Shown one piece after another: positions 53,543-63,895 of a DNA stretch of 64,000 nucleotides. A model generated the notes under the pieces. It was not told the origin of the DNA. It did no database searches and worked only from the letters and a program-made list of their open reading frames with translations. The stretch's first letter is position 1, and the number at the start of each line of letters is the position of its first letter. Made by a program: the position numbers and the translations under genes. Location: the NCBI RefSeq assembly GCF_000218625.1, contig NC_015672.1, positions 1,488,001 to 1,552,000 on the forward strand. The letters run 5' to 3'. Source of the stretch: Flexistipes sinusarabici DSM 4947 (GTDB lineage: Bacteria; Chrysiogenota; Deferribacteres; Deferribacterales; Flexistipitaceae).

Positions 53543-54841
53543 ATGACAAACGGATTTATCGGCGGTATTCACCCGGACTATAAAAAAACACTGACAGCAG
53601 ATAAGCCGATAGAAAAGTTATCTTACGAAAAAGACGAAATTGTTTCAATACCGCTGAGCCAGCATATTGGCGCCCCGGCGCAGGAACTGGTCAAAAAGAA
53701 AGAACAGGTTCTATGCGGTCAAAAAATAGGTGCCAGTAAAGGTTTTATAAGTACAAATATACACAGCTCAGTGACAGGGGAAGTTGTTTCCATTGGAAAT
53801 CTGAACAGTCCATTGACCGGAAAAGTCAAAGGAATTAACATTAAAATATCCAACCCGGAAGATTCTCCAAAACAAATAATCACCGGTAAGAAATTTCAGG
53901 ATTTAATACTGGAAGCCGGAATAGTGGGAATGGGCGGAGCTACTTTTCCTACTCATGTTAAGCTTTCTCCTCCGAAAAAAATTGACACCTTAATAATTAA
54001 CGGTGCCGAATGCGAGCCGTTCCTCACGTGTGATTACAGGCAGATGATTGAAAGCACCGAAGAAATCATAAAAGGCGCAAAGATTATTCAGGATGAGCTG
54101 AAAATAGAGAAACTGATTATTGCTGTGGAAGATAATAAACCTGAGGCAATAAAAGCTTTCAATAAATACGTACACGGATTTAATTTTGAAGTCAAAGCTC
54201 TCCCGACAGTTTATCCTCAGGGTGGTGAAAAACAGCTTATCCTCTCAGTCTTGGGAAGAATTGTCCCGGAAGGAAAACTTCCTTTGGAAGTGGGGGTCAT
54301 AGTTCACAATGTGGCAACCTGCAAAGCCTTATACGATGCAGTTGAAAACGGTTTACCCCTGACAGAAAGAGCGGTCACCGTAACCGGAGCCGTTAAAGAA
54401 CCAAAAAACCTGCTTGTTAAGATAGGAACCCCGGTATCAAAACTCATTGATGCCTGCGGAGGATATGTGGGTGAGCCGGAAAAAATTGTTATCGGCGGAC
54501 CTATGATGGGGTTTTCCACAAATACCACTGACATGCCTGTCTCAAAAGCTACGAGCGGAGTTATTGTCTTCAGAAAAGAAGATCTCCCAAGCCTTAAAAT
54601 GACAAACTGTATACGCTGCGGCAGGTGCGTAAACGCGTGCCCGATGGGATTGGTTCCGGCAATTATGGAGCAGTTTGCAATAAGCGAACTTTATGAAAGG
54701 CTTCTGGACTGGCACGTTTTAAATTGTATAGAATGCGGTTGCTGCAGTTATGTATGCCCTGCCCGCAGACCATTAGTGGGGTATTTTAAAACAGGGAAAA
54801 GACAGGTAATGAATATCGTTAAAAAAAGGGAAAATAAATGA
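53543..54841 (+). CDS. rnfC: Rnf complex subunit RnfC
   Basis: A 432-residue peripheral subunit that holds FMN and exchanges electrons with NAD. GGIHPDYKKTLTADKPIE at the start is typical; the Complex1-51K-like domain has GMGGATFPTHVKLSP near 135, NGAECEPFLTCDYR near 155 and YPQGGEKQLILSVLGR near 215. Two [4Fe-4S] sites are CIRCGRCVNACPMG near 355 and CIECGCCSYVCPARRP near 394. It opens the rnfCDGEAB operon. AAGGGGA lies before the ATG. Confidence 0.96.
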   Translation: MTNGFIGGIHPDYKKTLTADKPIEKLSYEKDEIVSIPLSQHIGAPAQELVKKKEQVLCGQKIGASKGFISTNIHSSVTGEVVSIGNLNSPLTGKVKGINIKISNPEDSPKQIITGKKFQDLILEAGIVGMGGATFPTHVKLSPPKKIDTLIINGAECEPFLTCDYRQMIESTEEIIKGAKIIQDELKIEKLIIAVEDNKPEAIKAFNKYVHGFNFEVKALPTVYPQGGEKQLILSVLGRIVPEGKLPLEVGVIVHNVATCKALYDAVENGLPLTERAVTVTGAVKEPKNLLVKIGTPVSKLIDACGGYVGEPEKIVIGGPMMGFSTNTTDMPVSKATSGVIVFRKEDLPSLKMTNCIRCGRCVNACPMGLVPAIMEQFAISELYERLLDWHVLNCIECGCCSYVCPARRPLVGYFKTGKRQVMNIVKKRENK

Positions 54842-55830
54842 GTGAAAATAAACTGCTGGTAACCTTTTCCCCGCATATCAGAGACAGCGTACAGACAGAT
54901 AAAATAATGCTCAATGTAATATATGCACTCATTCCTGCCATTGCAGTATCCATCTATTATTTTGGTTTTTTTGCTCTGAAAACATACATATTAACCATTA
55001 TTTTCACTCTGGCTTTTGAAGCCCTGTTTTTAAAAATAAGAGGCAGAAGGATCACCCTGGATGACAACAGCGCACTGGTAACTGCTATTCTCCTTGCTAT
55101 GAACCTTCCTCCCGCATCACCGTGGTGGCTTATACTGATAGGAAGTTTTATTGCAATAGTAGTGGGGAAACAGGTATTCGGGGGTCTCGGGCAAAATCCG
55201 TTCAATCCGGCACTAGTGGCACGCGTTTTTCTTTTAATTTCATGGCCCGCACAAATGACTTCATGGATAAAACCAACTCCAATAATAGAAAATTTTAACT
55301 TTGACAGTGTAAGCGCTGCAACTCCCCTAAGCCAGGCTAAAACCGAACTCATTTCAAACGGAAAGATTCTAACCGAGTTTTCAGATGCATCAGCATACTT
55401 TTTGGGAAATATCGGTGGCTCGCTGGGTGAAATTTCCGCCATCGCTCTTATTCTGGGCGGATTATATCTGATTTATAAAAAAATTATCTCATGGCATATA
55501 CCCGTGAGTTATTTAATATCATTCCTGCTTATCGTTATACCTTATTGGTTATTCTTTCCCGATAAATCGCTGAGTCCGTTTATCCATCTTTTTACCGGCG
55601 GATTAATGCTAGGTGTTTTTTTTATGGCAACGGATATGGTTACCTCCCCTATCACAAAAAAGGGGCAGATAATTTTCGGAGTAGGCTGCGGCGTTTTGAC
55701 TGCTGTAATAAGGCTTTTCGGCGGATATCCGGAAGGTGTATCATTTGCAATACTTTTAATGAATGCCTTTGTACCGCTGATAGATTATTATATAAGACCT
55801 AAAAGTCTGGGAGAGGCTGAAAAAGTATGA
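54838..55830 (+). CDS. rnfD: Rnf complex subunit RnfD
   Basis: A 330-residue membrane subunit with about nine helices that carries a covalently bound FMN. The attachment motif is DSVSAATPLSQ, with the FMN-binding Thr at about residue 162. VFGGLGQNPFNPALVARVFLL near 115 and GGLMLGVFFMATDMVTSPITKKGQ near 258 are hallmarks. It overlaps rnfC by four bases. ApbE would add the FMN. Confidence 0.96.
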   Translation: MSENKLLVTFSPHIRDSVQTDKIMLNVIYALIPAIAVSIYYFGFFALKTYILTIIFTLAFEALFLKIRGRRITLDDNSALVTAILLAMNLPPASPWWLILIGSFIAIVVGKQVFGGLGQNPFNPALVARVFLLISWPAQMTSWIKPTPIIENFNFDSVSAATPLSQAKTELISNGKILTEFSDASAYFLGNIGGSLGEISAIALILGGLYLIYKKIISWHIPVSYLISFLLIVIPYWLFFPDKSLSPFIHLFTGGLMLGVFFMATDMVTSPITKKGQIIFGVGCGVLTAVIRLFGGYPEGVSFAILLMNAFVPLIDYYIRPKSLGEAEKV

Positions 55831-56390
55831 AAGACAGCAATTTCAAAATGGTTCTGATACTTTGTACTGTTGCCGCTGTGGCAGCTTTTGTCCTTTCACT
55901 TGTCAATATGGTAACGAGAGAAAAAATACAGCAGGAATATCGTCAGGAATTTTTAAACGGTTTAAATGCGATCCTGCCCGAATATGACAACGAACCGGAC
56001 AAAAACTTTTCAAAAATTAAAGACAAAAACATTTATATTGCCAAAAATGATAATAAAACGGTAGGTTACGCGATAAAGTCGATCTCTTCAAAGGGATACT
56101 CAGGAGATATAGTAGTACTTGTCGGTGTAAAACCTGACGGCCGAATAAACGGAATAGAAATTTTAAGGCATGCAGAGACACCCGGGCTGGGGGCTAAGAT
56201 AACAGAAGAATCGTGGCAGAAATCTTTCGATAATCTCACAGTTAATGACGGTATTGCAGTAAAAAAAGATGGTGGTATAATAGATCAGTTCAGCGGAGCA
56301 ACAATAAGTCCGAGAGCTGTTTGTGAAGCAGTCGAAAAGGGATTGAAGTTTATAAACAAAAACGTACTGGAGTCTGATAGTGATAGCTAA
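55827..56390 (+). CDS. rnfG: Rnf complex subunit RnfG
   Basis: A 187-residue subunit with one N-terminal membrane helix (residues 6-26) and an extracytoplasmic FMN-binding domain. GYSGDIVVLVGVKPDGRINGIEILRHAETPGLGAKI is typical. The covalent FMN site is DQFSGATISPRAV, Thr at about residue 159. It overlaps rnfD by four bases. Substrate of ApbE. Confidence 0.96.
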   Translation: MKDSNFKMVLILCTVAAVAAFVLSLVNMVTREKIQQEYRQEFLNGLNAILPEYDNEPDKNFSKIKDKNIYIAKNDNKTVGYAIKSISSKGYSGDIVVLVGVKPDGRINGIEILRHAETPGLGAKITEESWQKSFDNLTVNDGIAVKKDGGIIDQFSGATISPRAVCEAVEKGLKFINKNVLESDSDS

Positions 56391-57012
56391 AATTTTCAGG
56401 GAAGGTTTCTGGAAAAACAACGCCGTTTTTAAACAAGTGCTCGGCCTGTGCCCTGCCCTCGCTGTAACCACATCAGCGATAAACGGTATCGCAATGGGAC
56501 TGGCGTCCACAGCTGTTCTTTTATGTTCCAACTTTGTCGTCTCCCTGATTAAAGATATAATTCCGGCAAAAGTTCGTATACCATCATATATTGTTATAAT
56601 AGCAAGTTTTGTAACTATGGTCGATTTATTGATGAATGCTTATGTTCATGATCTTCATAAAGTTCTGGGGCTGTTTATCCCCCTTATCGTTGTAAACTGT
56701 ATGATTATGGGCAGAGCTGAAAGTTTCGCATCAAGCAACACTCCTTTCAAATCAATAGTTGACGGCCTCGGCGTAGGGCTCGGTTTTACATTCGCTCTGT
56801 TCATTCTGGGTGGAGTAAGAGAGGTACTCGGAAGCGGCAGCCTCCTTAATTTTACGATTTTTCCGGAAAGTTTTTCTCCGGCAATAGCAATGATACTGCC
56901 GCCGGGAGCTTTTATAGCATTGGGTTTTATATTATTTGGCTATAATTATATTGAAGATAAAAGAAGCGGCGGGCAGGAAAGTCAAACAAAAGAACATTGT
57001 GCAGTTGACTAA
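56380..57012 (+). CDS. rnfE: Rnf complex subunit RnfE
   Basis: A 210-residue integral membrane protein with six helices. [29 protein letters not shown] and [15 protein letters not shown] are the family signatures; with RnfA it holds a membrane-embedded Fe-S centre through the conserved Cys residues in these motifs. GTG start overlapping the 3' end of rnfG. Confidence 0.95.
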   Translation: MIAKIFREGFWKNNAVFKQVLGLCPALAVTTSAINGIAMGLASTAVLLCSNFVVSLIKDIIPAKVRIPSYIVIIASFVTMVDLLMNAYVHDLHKVLGLFIPLIVVNCMIMGRAESFASSNTPFKSIVDGLGVGLGFTFALFILGGVREVLGSGSLLNFTIFPESFSPAIAMILPPGAFIALGFILFGYNYIEDKRSGGQESQTKEHCAVD

Positions 57013-57035
57013 ATAGTAACAACAAAGGATGTATT

Positions 57036-57614
57036 ATGGCTGAACTGATTTTACTTTTTGTCAGCGCTGTTTTGGTAAACAACTTTGTGCTCAGCAGGTT
57101 TTTGGGGCTCTGTCCTTTTTTCGGTGTTTCAAGAAAACTGGACACTGCAATAGGGATGAGCTTTGCAGTCACATTCGTCATGACTGTGGCAGGCATTATT
57201 ACATGGATTATTCAATACAGCGTACTTAATCCTTTCGGGCTGGGTTATCTGCAGACAATTGTTTTTATACTGGTTATCGCTTCACTTGTTCAGTTTGTAG
57301 AGATTGTGCTTGAGAAAATATCCCCCGCTTTATATAACAGTCTCGGCATATTTCTGCCGCTTATTACGACAAACTGCGCTATTTTGGGTGCTGCAATACT
57401 GAACATACAGGAAGGTTTTTCTTTTATCCAGATGCTTGTTTTTACAATCGGGTCGGCACTTGGTTTCGGACTTGCACTTATCATTTTCTCCGGAATAAGG
57501 GAAAGGGTTGAGCTGGCCGATGTACCGAAGTACTTCCGGGGAGTACCTATAGCATTTGTTACAGCGGGTATTCTGGCTCTTGCGTTTATGGGATTCAGCG
57601 GGCTTGTTAAATGA
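57036..57614 (+). CDS. rnfA: Rnf complex subunit RnfA
   Basis: A 192-residue six-helix membrane protein homologous to Rnf[28 protein letters not shown] near residue 14 and [16 protein letters not shown] near 108 are conserved, each with the cluster Cys. It pairs with RnfE in an antiparallel arrangement. ACAAAGGATG precedes the start. Confidence 0.96.
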   Translation: MAELILLFVSAVLVNNFVLSRFLGLCPFFGVSRKLDTAIGMSFAVTFVMTVAGIITWIIQYSVLNPFGLGYLQTIVFILVIASLVQFVEIVLEKISPALYNSLGIFLPLITTNCAILGAAILNIQEGFSFIQMLVFTIGSALGFGLALIIFSGIRERVELADVPKYFRGVPIAFVTAGILALAFMGFSGLVK

Positions 57615-57648
57615 AAACAATAAATACATATCATTTTAGGTTAAAAAT

Positions 57649-58455
57649 ATGATTACACCTGTTATTGTACTCGGCTCCACCGGTTTTGTTGCAGGACTGG
57701 GGCTTTTCATCGCATCCAAAAAGTTTGCTGTTGAAAAGGACCCAAAAATAGAAGAAGTTGATGAACTTCTACCCGGAGCAAACTGCGGGGCTTGCGGCTT
57801 GCCCGGATGCTCATCGCTGGCAGAAGCTATTGTAAAAGGAGATGTTTTGCCATCTGCGTGTCCGGTGGCAGACAATGAGTCAGTTGGTAAAATAGCAGAA
57901 CTTCTCGGTATTGAAGCAGGAACCAATGTTAAACATGTTGCAAGGGTAAAGTGCAACGGAGGATGCCACAACTCACCTGAAAAGTATAAATATTACGGTC
58001 CTGGCGACTGCCACAGTATAACCATGCTTGCCGGTGGAAACAAAGAATGTATATACGGATGTGTGGGAGGCGGCAGCTGCGTGAAGGCATGCGCCTTCAA
58101 CGCTATGGAAATGGGTGAAGACAAAATCCCGCGTATTTTTGAGGATAAATGTACCGCCTGCGGGATGTGTGTAAAAGCATGCCCAAGAGATATCATTGAA
58201 CTAATGCCGATTGAAAATAAATTTGTTGTAAACTGCTGTTCAAAGGATAAAGGACCGGAAACTAAAAAAGCATGCAGTGTGGGATGTATTGCCTGCAGAT
58301 TGTGTGCCAAAAACTGCCCCGTTGATGCCATTACAGTGGAAAACAATCTGGCCAAAATTGATCCCGAAATATGCACAAACTGCGGAAAATGTGAAGAAGT
58401 CTGCCCAATGAAAACTATTAACAATTATTGTAATCACTGCGCCAGTCAAAGTTAA
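57649..58455 (+). CDS. rnfB: Rnf complex subunit RnfB
   Basis: A 268-residue ferredoxin-like subunit anchored by an N-terminal helix (residues 3-22). An Fe-S domain with LLPGANCGACGLPGCSSLAEAI near 43 and VKCNGGCHN is followed by ferredoxin clusters at CTACGMCVKACP, CIACRLCAKNCP and CTNCGKCEEVCP. It accepts electrons from reduced ferredoxin. It is the last rnf gene, and the deacetylase-like gene begins three bases later. Confidence 0.95.
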   Translation: MITPVIVLGSTGFVAGLGLFIASKKFAVEKDPKIEEVDELLPGANCGACGLPGCSSLAEAIVKGDVLPSACPVADNESVGKIAELLGIEAGTNVKHVARVKCNGGCHNSPEKYKYYGPGDCHSITMLAGGNKECIYGCVGGGSCVKACAFNAMEMGEDKIPRIFEDKCTACGMCVKACPRDIIELMPIENKFVVNCCSKDKGPETKKACSVGCIACRLCAKNCPVDAITVENNLAKIDPEICTNCGKCEEVCPMKTINNYCNHCASQS

Positions 58456-58458
58456 CAA

Positions 58459-59466
58459 GTGCTTGGATTTATCTATCACAACGACTTTCTGAGACATAAC
58501 ACCGGTGAAAAGCATCCGGAACATCCCTCAAGACTAAAGTCCGTTTACAATCATCTTTTAGAAAGTGATTTGGTAAAAACCGATCGTGTAAATGCGGTAA
58601 AAGCTGAATTCAACTATGATATAAGCCGAATTGCCCGAATTCATTCGCCGGGTTATATTGAGAATTTTAAAAAAGAGTCTAATACAGGAAACAGTTATTT
58701 TCAGAATAAAGAAAATGTAATTGATTCAACAAGTTTTGCTACCGCTGTAAAGAGCTGCTTTAGCGGACTGTACGCATCAGATCTCCTTTTAAACGGAGAT
58801 TTCAAGCAGCTTTTTGTTGCATCAAGACCACCCGGACATCATGCCGATTACAGCAGGGCATACGGTTTTTGCTTTTTCAACAATGTAGCGATTACAGCAA
58901 AATATCTTTTGGATTCCAAAGTTTTTCAAAAAATAATGATTATAGATATCGATGTACACCACGGAAACGGTACCCAAAACATCTTTTATGACAGTAAAAA
59001 TGTTTTCTATTACAGCATTCACGAACACCCGACTTTCCTTTTTCCAGGGACAGGGAGATTTTTTGACACAGGTAAAAACAGTGGAAAAGGTTTCACTCTA
59101 AATTCACCGATGAAACCGGAAAGCGGAGATGATGATTATTTCAAAGAACTGCTTAACAAATTGTACCCTGCTGTCTGCGAATTTAAACCGGAAATTATTT
59201 TGGTTTCAGCAGGTTATGACGGTCATAAAGATGATATTATGGGTGATATTTCTTTGAGCACAAATGGATTCCGCAGAATTTTTTACGCTTTGAAATATCT
59301 GGCTGCAGAATATTGTGAAGACAGAATCATGATTTTTTTGGAGGGTGGTTATGAGCCCGAGGTTTTAGCAAGTTGTGTTTTAAATACCCTTGACGTAATG
59401 ACTGACGGCTACGACATAAACATCTTCGACGCACTTGCAACAGCTGATATGTTCGGGTTATTTTAG
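58459..59466 (+). CDS. Histone deacetylase superfamily protein
   Basis: A 335-residue zinc-dependent deacetylase of the HDAC/AcuC/acetylpolyamine amidohydrolase family. HPEHPSRLKSV near residue 17, RPPGHHADYSRAYGFCFFNNVAI near 122 with the catalytic His pair, IIDIDVHHGNGTQNIFYD near 156 with zinc ligands, and SAGYDGHKDD near 250 with the third ligand. It starts with GTG three bases after rnfB, so it is likely in the operon. Substrate could be acetyl-lysine of acetyl-CoA synthetase or acetylated polyamines. Confidence 0.9.
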   Translation: MLGFIYHNDFLRHNTGEKHPEHPSRLKSVYNHLLESDLVKTDRVNAVKAEFNYDISRIARIHSPGYIENFKKESNTGNSYFQNKENVIDSTSFATAVKSCFSGLYASDLLLNGDFKQLFVASRPPGHHADYSRAYGFCFFNNVAITAKYLLDSKVFQKIMIIDIDVHHGNGTQNIFYDSKNVFYYSIHEHPTFLFPGTGRFFDTGKNSGKGFTLNSPMKPESGDDDYFKELLNKLYPAVCEFKPEIILVSAGYDGHKDDIMGDISLSTNGFRRIFYALKYLAAEYCEDRIMIFLEGGYEPEVLASCVLNTLDVMTDGYDINIFDALATADMFGLF

Positions 59467-59470
59467 TAAG

Positions 59471-59527
59471 CAGATACGCAGAAATTGTTAATATATAGAT
59501 AGAGATTCCTCGGCTTCGCTCGGGATG
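59471..59527 (+). repeat. Dispersed palindromic repeat left of IS110
   Basis: CAGATACGCAGAAATTGTT at its start and CTCGGCTTCGCTCGGGATG at its end. The same unit, inverted and slightly diverged, is at 20075-20131. The IS110-family element begins next to its end. Confidence 0.7.
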
Positions 59528-59541
59528 TTCCGTGTTAAAAG

Positions 59542-60555
59542 TCAAGCATTTTTTGCAACCAAAGTTAAATTATTTGCATGATCCGGATCATACGGTTTGC
59601 CACTTTTCAATACACCAAATGCCTGCCTTATCAACTTGTTCGCTACTGCTATTAAGGCAACCTTTTTAGGCTTACCTTTAGCTACAAGTCTCTCATATAA
59701 TTCTGCGCATGATTTATTATACTTGCAAGCTGAAAGTGAGCATAAATACAGTATCGTCCGCATATAGCCGTTGCCCTTCTTCGATATTTTACCTCTGCCA
59801 TTGACCGATGTCCCTGACTGGTAAATACTGGGACATATACCCACAAAACTCGTTACATCCTTACCTCTATCAAAATTTGCAAAACCGTTTAATTTGCCCA
59901 AAATCACTCCTGTCAGCTTTAACCCAACTCCAGGAATACTCGAAAGCAATTTATACTCTTCGACATACTTCTCCCGCAGCAATATGTCTAATTCTTTTTC
60001 TATCTTTTTTATCTCTTTCTTAAAATTCTCTATAAGTTTTTTATAAGCATTTAGTGTGCTATTGTCTTTGAAAGGTAAATATTCAATCGCTTCAATCTGG
60101 TTACTCAACATATTTATCTGCTTATGAAAATCTTCCACCGCTTTAAGTTTCATATCTATCTTATAATAGTCTATATCCCGGGGAGAAAATAGCCAATCAT
60201 CTCCGTTAATATAACCATACTCCGCTATCAAACGGGCATCGGCCTTGTCTGTCTTTACACGTTTTAAATTCATCTGTGAGTACCTCTTTATTACAAGAGG
60301 ATTCGCTACACTTACAATATAACCACATTCCTTGCTCAAATGGGTTGCTAATCTTAAATGGTATACTCCCGTATTTTCCAGCATAAAAAGAACTTTGGAA
60401 AAATCTATTCCCTTCTCCTTCTTAACAAAATCATTAAAAAATGATTTTACCGTGTTTCTTGTCTCATAGCTTATGTGACTCTTGCCATCATATAAGCTGA
60501 TTGACAACGTTTCCTTGGATACATCAATTCCCACTACTTTTTCATAGCTCTTCAT
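59542..60555 (-). CDS. IS110-family transposase (DEDD recombinase)
   Basis: A 337-residue recombinase. The N-terminal RuvC-like DEDD domain has VGIDVSKETL (Asp), FMLENTGVYHL (Glu) and RVKTDKADARLIA (Asp-x2-Asp). A coiled coil (about residues 130-200) follows, and the C-terminal Tnp domain has SIPGVGLKLTGVILGKL, FVGICPSIYQSGTSVNGRGKISKKGNGYMRTILY with the conserved Ser region. I chose the ATG at 60555 after GAGGAGC. The frame is intact. Family members are guided by a bridge RNA. Confidence 0.93.
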   Translation of the reverse strand: MKSYEKVVGIDVSKETLSISLYDGKSHISYETRNTVKSFFNDFVKKEKGIDFSKVLFMLENTGVYHLRLATHLSKECGYIVSVANPLVIKRYSQMNLKRVKTDKADARLIAEYGYINGDDWLFSPRDIDYYKIDMKLKAVEDFHKQINMLSNQIEAIEYLPFKDNSTLNAYKKLIENFKKEIKKIEKELDILLREKYVEEYKLLSSIPGVGLKLTGVILGKLNGFANFDRGKDVTSFVGICPSIYQSGTSVNGRGKISKKGNGYMRTILYLCSLSACKYNKSCAELYERLVAKGKPKKVALIAVANKLIRQAFGVLKSGKPYDPDHANNLTLVAKNA

Positions 60556-60760
60556 CGTAAAGCTCCTCATTTTTTTACTTGAGCTTTGCTTTCCTATACG
60601 CTATCATCGTAACACATGCAGGCTTTATGCCTAATGTTCCGTTCAGGTTTCGGAAAGCTGAAGGTGGGGACAACATTGCGAACGGTTTCGTTGAACCAAT
60701 GACAATCATGTCCTTTATCACCTTCAGTGCTCTGGAACCTTATACAACTTTTTAATAGCC
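60556..60760 (-). ncRNA. Candidate bridge RNA in the IS110 leader
   Basis: The 200 bases upstream of the transposase fold into nested hairpins: a perfect 9-base outer stem CTGAAGGTG/CACCTTCAG (60658-60666 with 60719-60727), an inner GGACA/TGTCC (60668-60672 with 60709-60713) and the tip GGTT/AACC; then a second hairpin AGGC-TTTAT-GCCT (60620-60632) extended by ACAT/ATGT. Two internal-loop hairpins in the 5' non-coding end are what is known for IS110-group bridge RNAs. The guide loops are not assigned; this is a structural inference. Confidence 0.55.
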
Positions 60761-60812
60761 TGTTAAACAATTTTTCCTACTTTCTTAATATACGATGACA
60801 TATTTAATTAGT

Positions 60813-60842
60813 TGTCACCTCGAGCGTAGTCGAGAGGTCTCT
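60813..60842 (+). repeat. Palindromic repeat right of IS110
   Basis: TGTCACCTCGA...TCGAGAGGTCTC with a CTCGA/TCGAG palindrome; its inverted, diverged copy is at 19938-19966. Confidence 0.65.
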
Positions 60843-60982
60843 TTTTTAAACATCGAATATTATTTCTCCACACCGGCTAACCGGACTGTCCACAAAAAAC
60901 AGCCAAAACCTATAATCAAATAATACCATCAAACATCTTCTGAATCAATAATATAAGTCTTTTTGATAATTCTAACAAATAC

Positions 60983-61058
60983 CGTGATGAGTAATGGGTT
61001 ATGCGTAATGGGTTATGCGTAATATGAGATGTTCAGTGTTGAATGCCCACAACCAATA
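60983..61058 (+). repeat. Heptamer array, GTAATGG type
   Basis: Units with a seven-base period: CGTGATG AGTAATG GGTTATG CGTAATG GGTTATG CGTAATA TGAGATG TTCAGTG TTGAATG. The 60571-61587 gap otherwise holds the IS110 leader, a repeat and an AT-rich stretch (61070-61470) in which I see nothing. Confidence 0.75.
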
Positions 61059-61474
61059 TACCACTTCTCCAACTTAATATATTAACCATAGATTAAATAA
61101 GTCGGCCATATTAACACATATTTCTTTCCATTATAACTAAATTCAAGCCGCCCATTAAAAGAACAATCAATCAGAATATGCCCGAATGTACCATCATTGA
61201 GATAAATTTACAATACACTGCATTGACCTTATATTGTTTTATCAAATTCTTATATGCATTATAACAGGTATTTAAATATTTTTCATTTTATTTCAAATAG
61301 TTATATCATAGAATATATTAATAATATTAAAAATTATACTTACCATAAGATTTTATATTTAACGTCAGTCTATTTGATAATAATATGTTAAAATATATAA
61401 TTATTGATTTTATCTATATCCAAAAACAGCAATATTGTTTTATAAAATTTTTTGCAAAATATTACATTTTTTTG

Positions 61475-61503
61475 TTTACTTTGCATTAATGTTGATTTAT
61501 AGT
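61475..61503 (+). promoter_or_regulatory. Promoter of maeB
   Basis: TTTACT (61475-61480), a 17-base spacer and TATAGT (61498-61503), followed 84 bases later by the maeB start. Confidence 0.55.
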
Positions 61504-61587
61504 TTACTCTATACTCACAATCCGTCTATAATGGGCAGATGTTAGGTTTACTATAAAAGCTTGAAATAAAAACAGCAGGAGGAATTT

Positions 61588-63888
61588 ATGGAAATGGAGA
61601 AAAAAGGTAAGGTAACCAAAGAAGAGGCGCTTGAATACCATATGGGACACAGACACGGCAAAATAGAGGTGGTTGCAACTAAACCCTGCTTCACTCAGAG
61701 GGAGCTGTCACTTGCATATTCACCCGGTGTATCATACCCATGTCTGGAAATAGAAAATGATCCTGAAAAAGTTTATGATTACACAGCAAAGGGCAATCTT
61801 GTGGCCGTACTGTCCAACGGGACTGCTGTTCTTGGTCTGGGAAATATAGGGGCGGCTGCTGGAAAACCTGTCATGGAAGGAAAAGGCGTGCTCTTTAAGC
61901 GGTTTGCAGATGTTGATGTTTTTGATATAGAGGTAAACTCTCAGAACCCTGATGAGGTAATAAAAGCTGCCGAACTTATCGAACCCACCTTTGGCGGTAT
62001 AAATTTGGAAGACATCAAAGCTCCAGACTGCTTTTATATTGAAGAAACTTTAAGAGAGCGCTTAAATATACCTGTTTTTCACGATGATCAGCATGGCACA
62101 GCCATTATCGCATTGGCAGCACTTCTCAATGCCTCAGAAATTGTGAAGAAGGAAATTTCGGATTTAAAAGTGGTTATCAACGGGGCAGGAGCTTCAGCCA
62201 TAGCCATTGCAAAGCTGATAATCTCTACGGGAGTTAAGAAAGAAAACGTCATAATGTGTGATTCCAAAGGTGTTATCTATCAGGGTCGTACAGAGGGTAT
62301 AAATAAATATAAAGAAAAATTTGCCGTGGATACGGACAAAAGAACACTTCTGGAAGCGATGGACGGAGCTGACGTATTTTTGGGATTATCCGTAAAAGGT
62401 GCAGTCACAAAAGAAATGGTAAAAATGATGAACAGAAACCCCATTATTATGGCAATGGCCAACCCTGACCCGGAAATTACCCCAGAAGAAGTTGAAGAAG
62501 TAAGAGGTGACGCCATAATGGCAACAGGAAGATCGGATTATCCGAATCAGGTAAACAATGTTCTCGGTTTTCCTTTTATCTTCAGAGGTGCACTTGACGT
62601 CAGGGCAACAGCCATTAATGAGGAAATGAAACTGGCTGCGGCCAAAGCACTCGCTGAGCTTGCAAGACAGGACGTTCCCGAATCTGTGTGCAAAGCTTAC
62701 GGGCTGGAAAAAATTGAATTTGGCAAAGAGTATATTATTCCCAAGCCGTTTGATCCAAGGGTTTTGACAACAGTTGCACCGGCTGTGGCACAAACTGCAA
62801 TGGAAACAGGTGTGGCACGAGTGGAAATAAAAGACTGGGACAAATATAAAGATGTCCTTGAATCAAGACTTTCTATAGCAAAAGAATTTACACGGCAGAT
62901 TATAAATAAAGCCAGATTTAATCCTAAAAAGATCGTTATGGCTGAAGGCAATTATGAAAAAATACTAAGAGCTTCACAGAAAATTGTTGAGGAAGGATTC
63001 GCAACACCGGTAATTCTTGGCGATGAAGCTGAAATAAAAGAGCTGGCCGATATTAACAATATCAATCTGGAAGGCTGCGAGATAATTGATCCGGCAAAAT
63101 CTGACAAACTTGAGGAGTATGCCGAACAGCTATTTAATCAGAGGCAGCGAAAGGGTATGACCAAAGTTGAGGCCAAGAGAAGATTGATAAGAATAACAAA
63201 CTACTACGGCTCCATGATGGTACTAAACGGTGAAGCTGACTGTATGCTGACAGGTTTTTCAAGAAGCTATCCGGAGTCCGTCAAGCCGTTCCTGGAAACT
63301 GTACCTCTTCAAAAAGACTACAAAGTTCCTTCCGGCTCTTATTTTATGGTTTTTAAAGAAAATATCGTATTATGTGCCGATACAACAGTAAATATCGATC
63401 CTGATGCAGAACAGCTGGCAGAAATTGCTCTCCAGTCCACAGAAACATGGAAAAAATTTGATACTGACGCCAAAATTGCAATGCTTTCCTTCACCAACTT
63501 TGGCAGTGTCCGTATTCCCAGGACAAAAAAGGTTTCCGACGCTATGAAAATGGTAAAAGAAAAACATCCGGAGCTGATCATAGACGGCGATATGCAGGCA
63601 GACACAGCTACCTATCCTCCTATAGCACAAGATGCGTTCCCATTCTCTGCTATTCAGGGTGACGCTAATACACTCGTTTTCCCAAATCTTGAGGCGGGAA
63701 ACATAGCATACAAACTGCTTTACAGATTAGGTGGTGGTACAGCTATCGGCCCAATTTTGCAGGGATTCTGCAAATCCGTACACGTACTGCAGAGGGGAAG
63801 TGATGTAAATGAGATAGTTAATATGGCTGCAATTGCCGTAGTGGACGCTCATTATAAAGAGCAGCACAAAGACGAAATCTGCAAATAA
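61588..63888 (+). CDS. maeB: NADP-dependent malic enzyme with phosphotransacetylase-like domain
   Basis: A 766-residue MaeB, which decarboxylates malate to pyruvate with NADP reduction. The malic-enzyme half (about 1-425) has [61 protein letters not shown] and the dinucleotide motif [14 protein letters not shown] near 205. The C-terminal half (about 440-766) is phosphate acetyltransferase-like (PTB domain: [37 protein letters not shown]) and is regulatory in known MaeB proteins, often sensing acetyl-CoA. AGGAGG precedes the ATG. Length is normal. Confidence 0.96.
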   Translation: MEMEKKGKVTKEEALEYHMGHRHGKIEVVATKPCFTQRELSLAYSPGVSYPCLEIENDPEKVYDYTAKGNLVAVLSNGTAVLGLGNIGAAAGKPVMEGKGVLFKRFADVDVFDIEVNSQNPDEVIKAAELIEPTFGGINLEDIKAPDCFYIEETLRERLNIPVFHDDQHGTAIIALAALLNASEIVKKEISDLKVVINGAGASAIAIAKLIISTGVKKENVIMCDSKGVIYQGRTEGINKYKEKFAVDTDKRTLLEAMDGADVFLGLSVKGAVTKEMVKMMNRNPIIMAMANPDPEITPEEVEEVRGDAIMATGRSDYPNQVNNVLGFPFIFRGALDVRATAINEEMKLAAAKALAELARQDVPESVCKAYGLEKIEFGKEYIIPKPFDPRVLTTVAPAVAQTAMETGVARVEIKDWDKYKDVLESRLSIAKEFTRQIINKARFNPKKIVMAEGNYEKILRASQKIVEEGFATPVILGDEAEIKELADINNINLEGCEIIDPAKSDKLEEYAEQLFNQRQRKGMTKVEAKRRLIRITNYYGSMMVLNGEADCMLTGFSRSYPESVKPFLETVPLQKDYKVPSGSYFMVFKENIVLCADTTVNIDPDAEQLAEIALQSTETWKKFDTDAKIAMLSFTNFGSVRIPRTKKVSDAMKMVKEKHPELIIDGDMQADTATYPPIAQDAFPFSAIQGDANTLVFPNLEAGNIAYKLLYRLGGGTAIGPILQGFCKSVHVLQRGSDVNEIVNMAAIAVVDAHYKEQHKDEICK

Positions 63889-63895
63889 ATCTTTA

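Larger units (their letters stand above)
59528..60770 (-). mobile_element. IS110-family element
   Basis: Boundaries are approximate, since IS110 elements lack long inverted repeats. The left limit is set by the palindromic repeat (to 59527); the right limit is between the structured leader and the repeat at 60813. The pieces on both sides match the two ends of the palindrome cluster at 19938-20131, so it appears to have inserted into such a cluster. Confidence 0.65.

Noticed and set aside
59542..60023. Plus-strand open frames within the IS110 transposase gene
   Set aside because: They are antisense to a clear transposase and lack ribosome sites.
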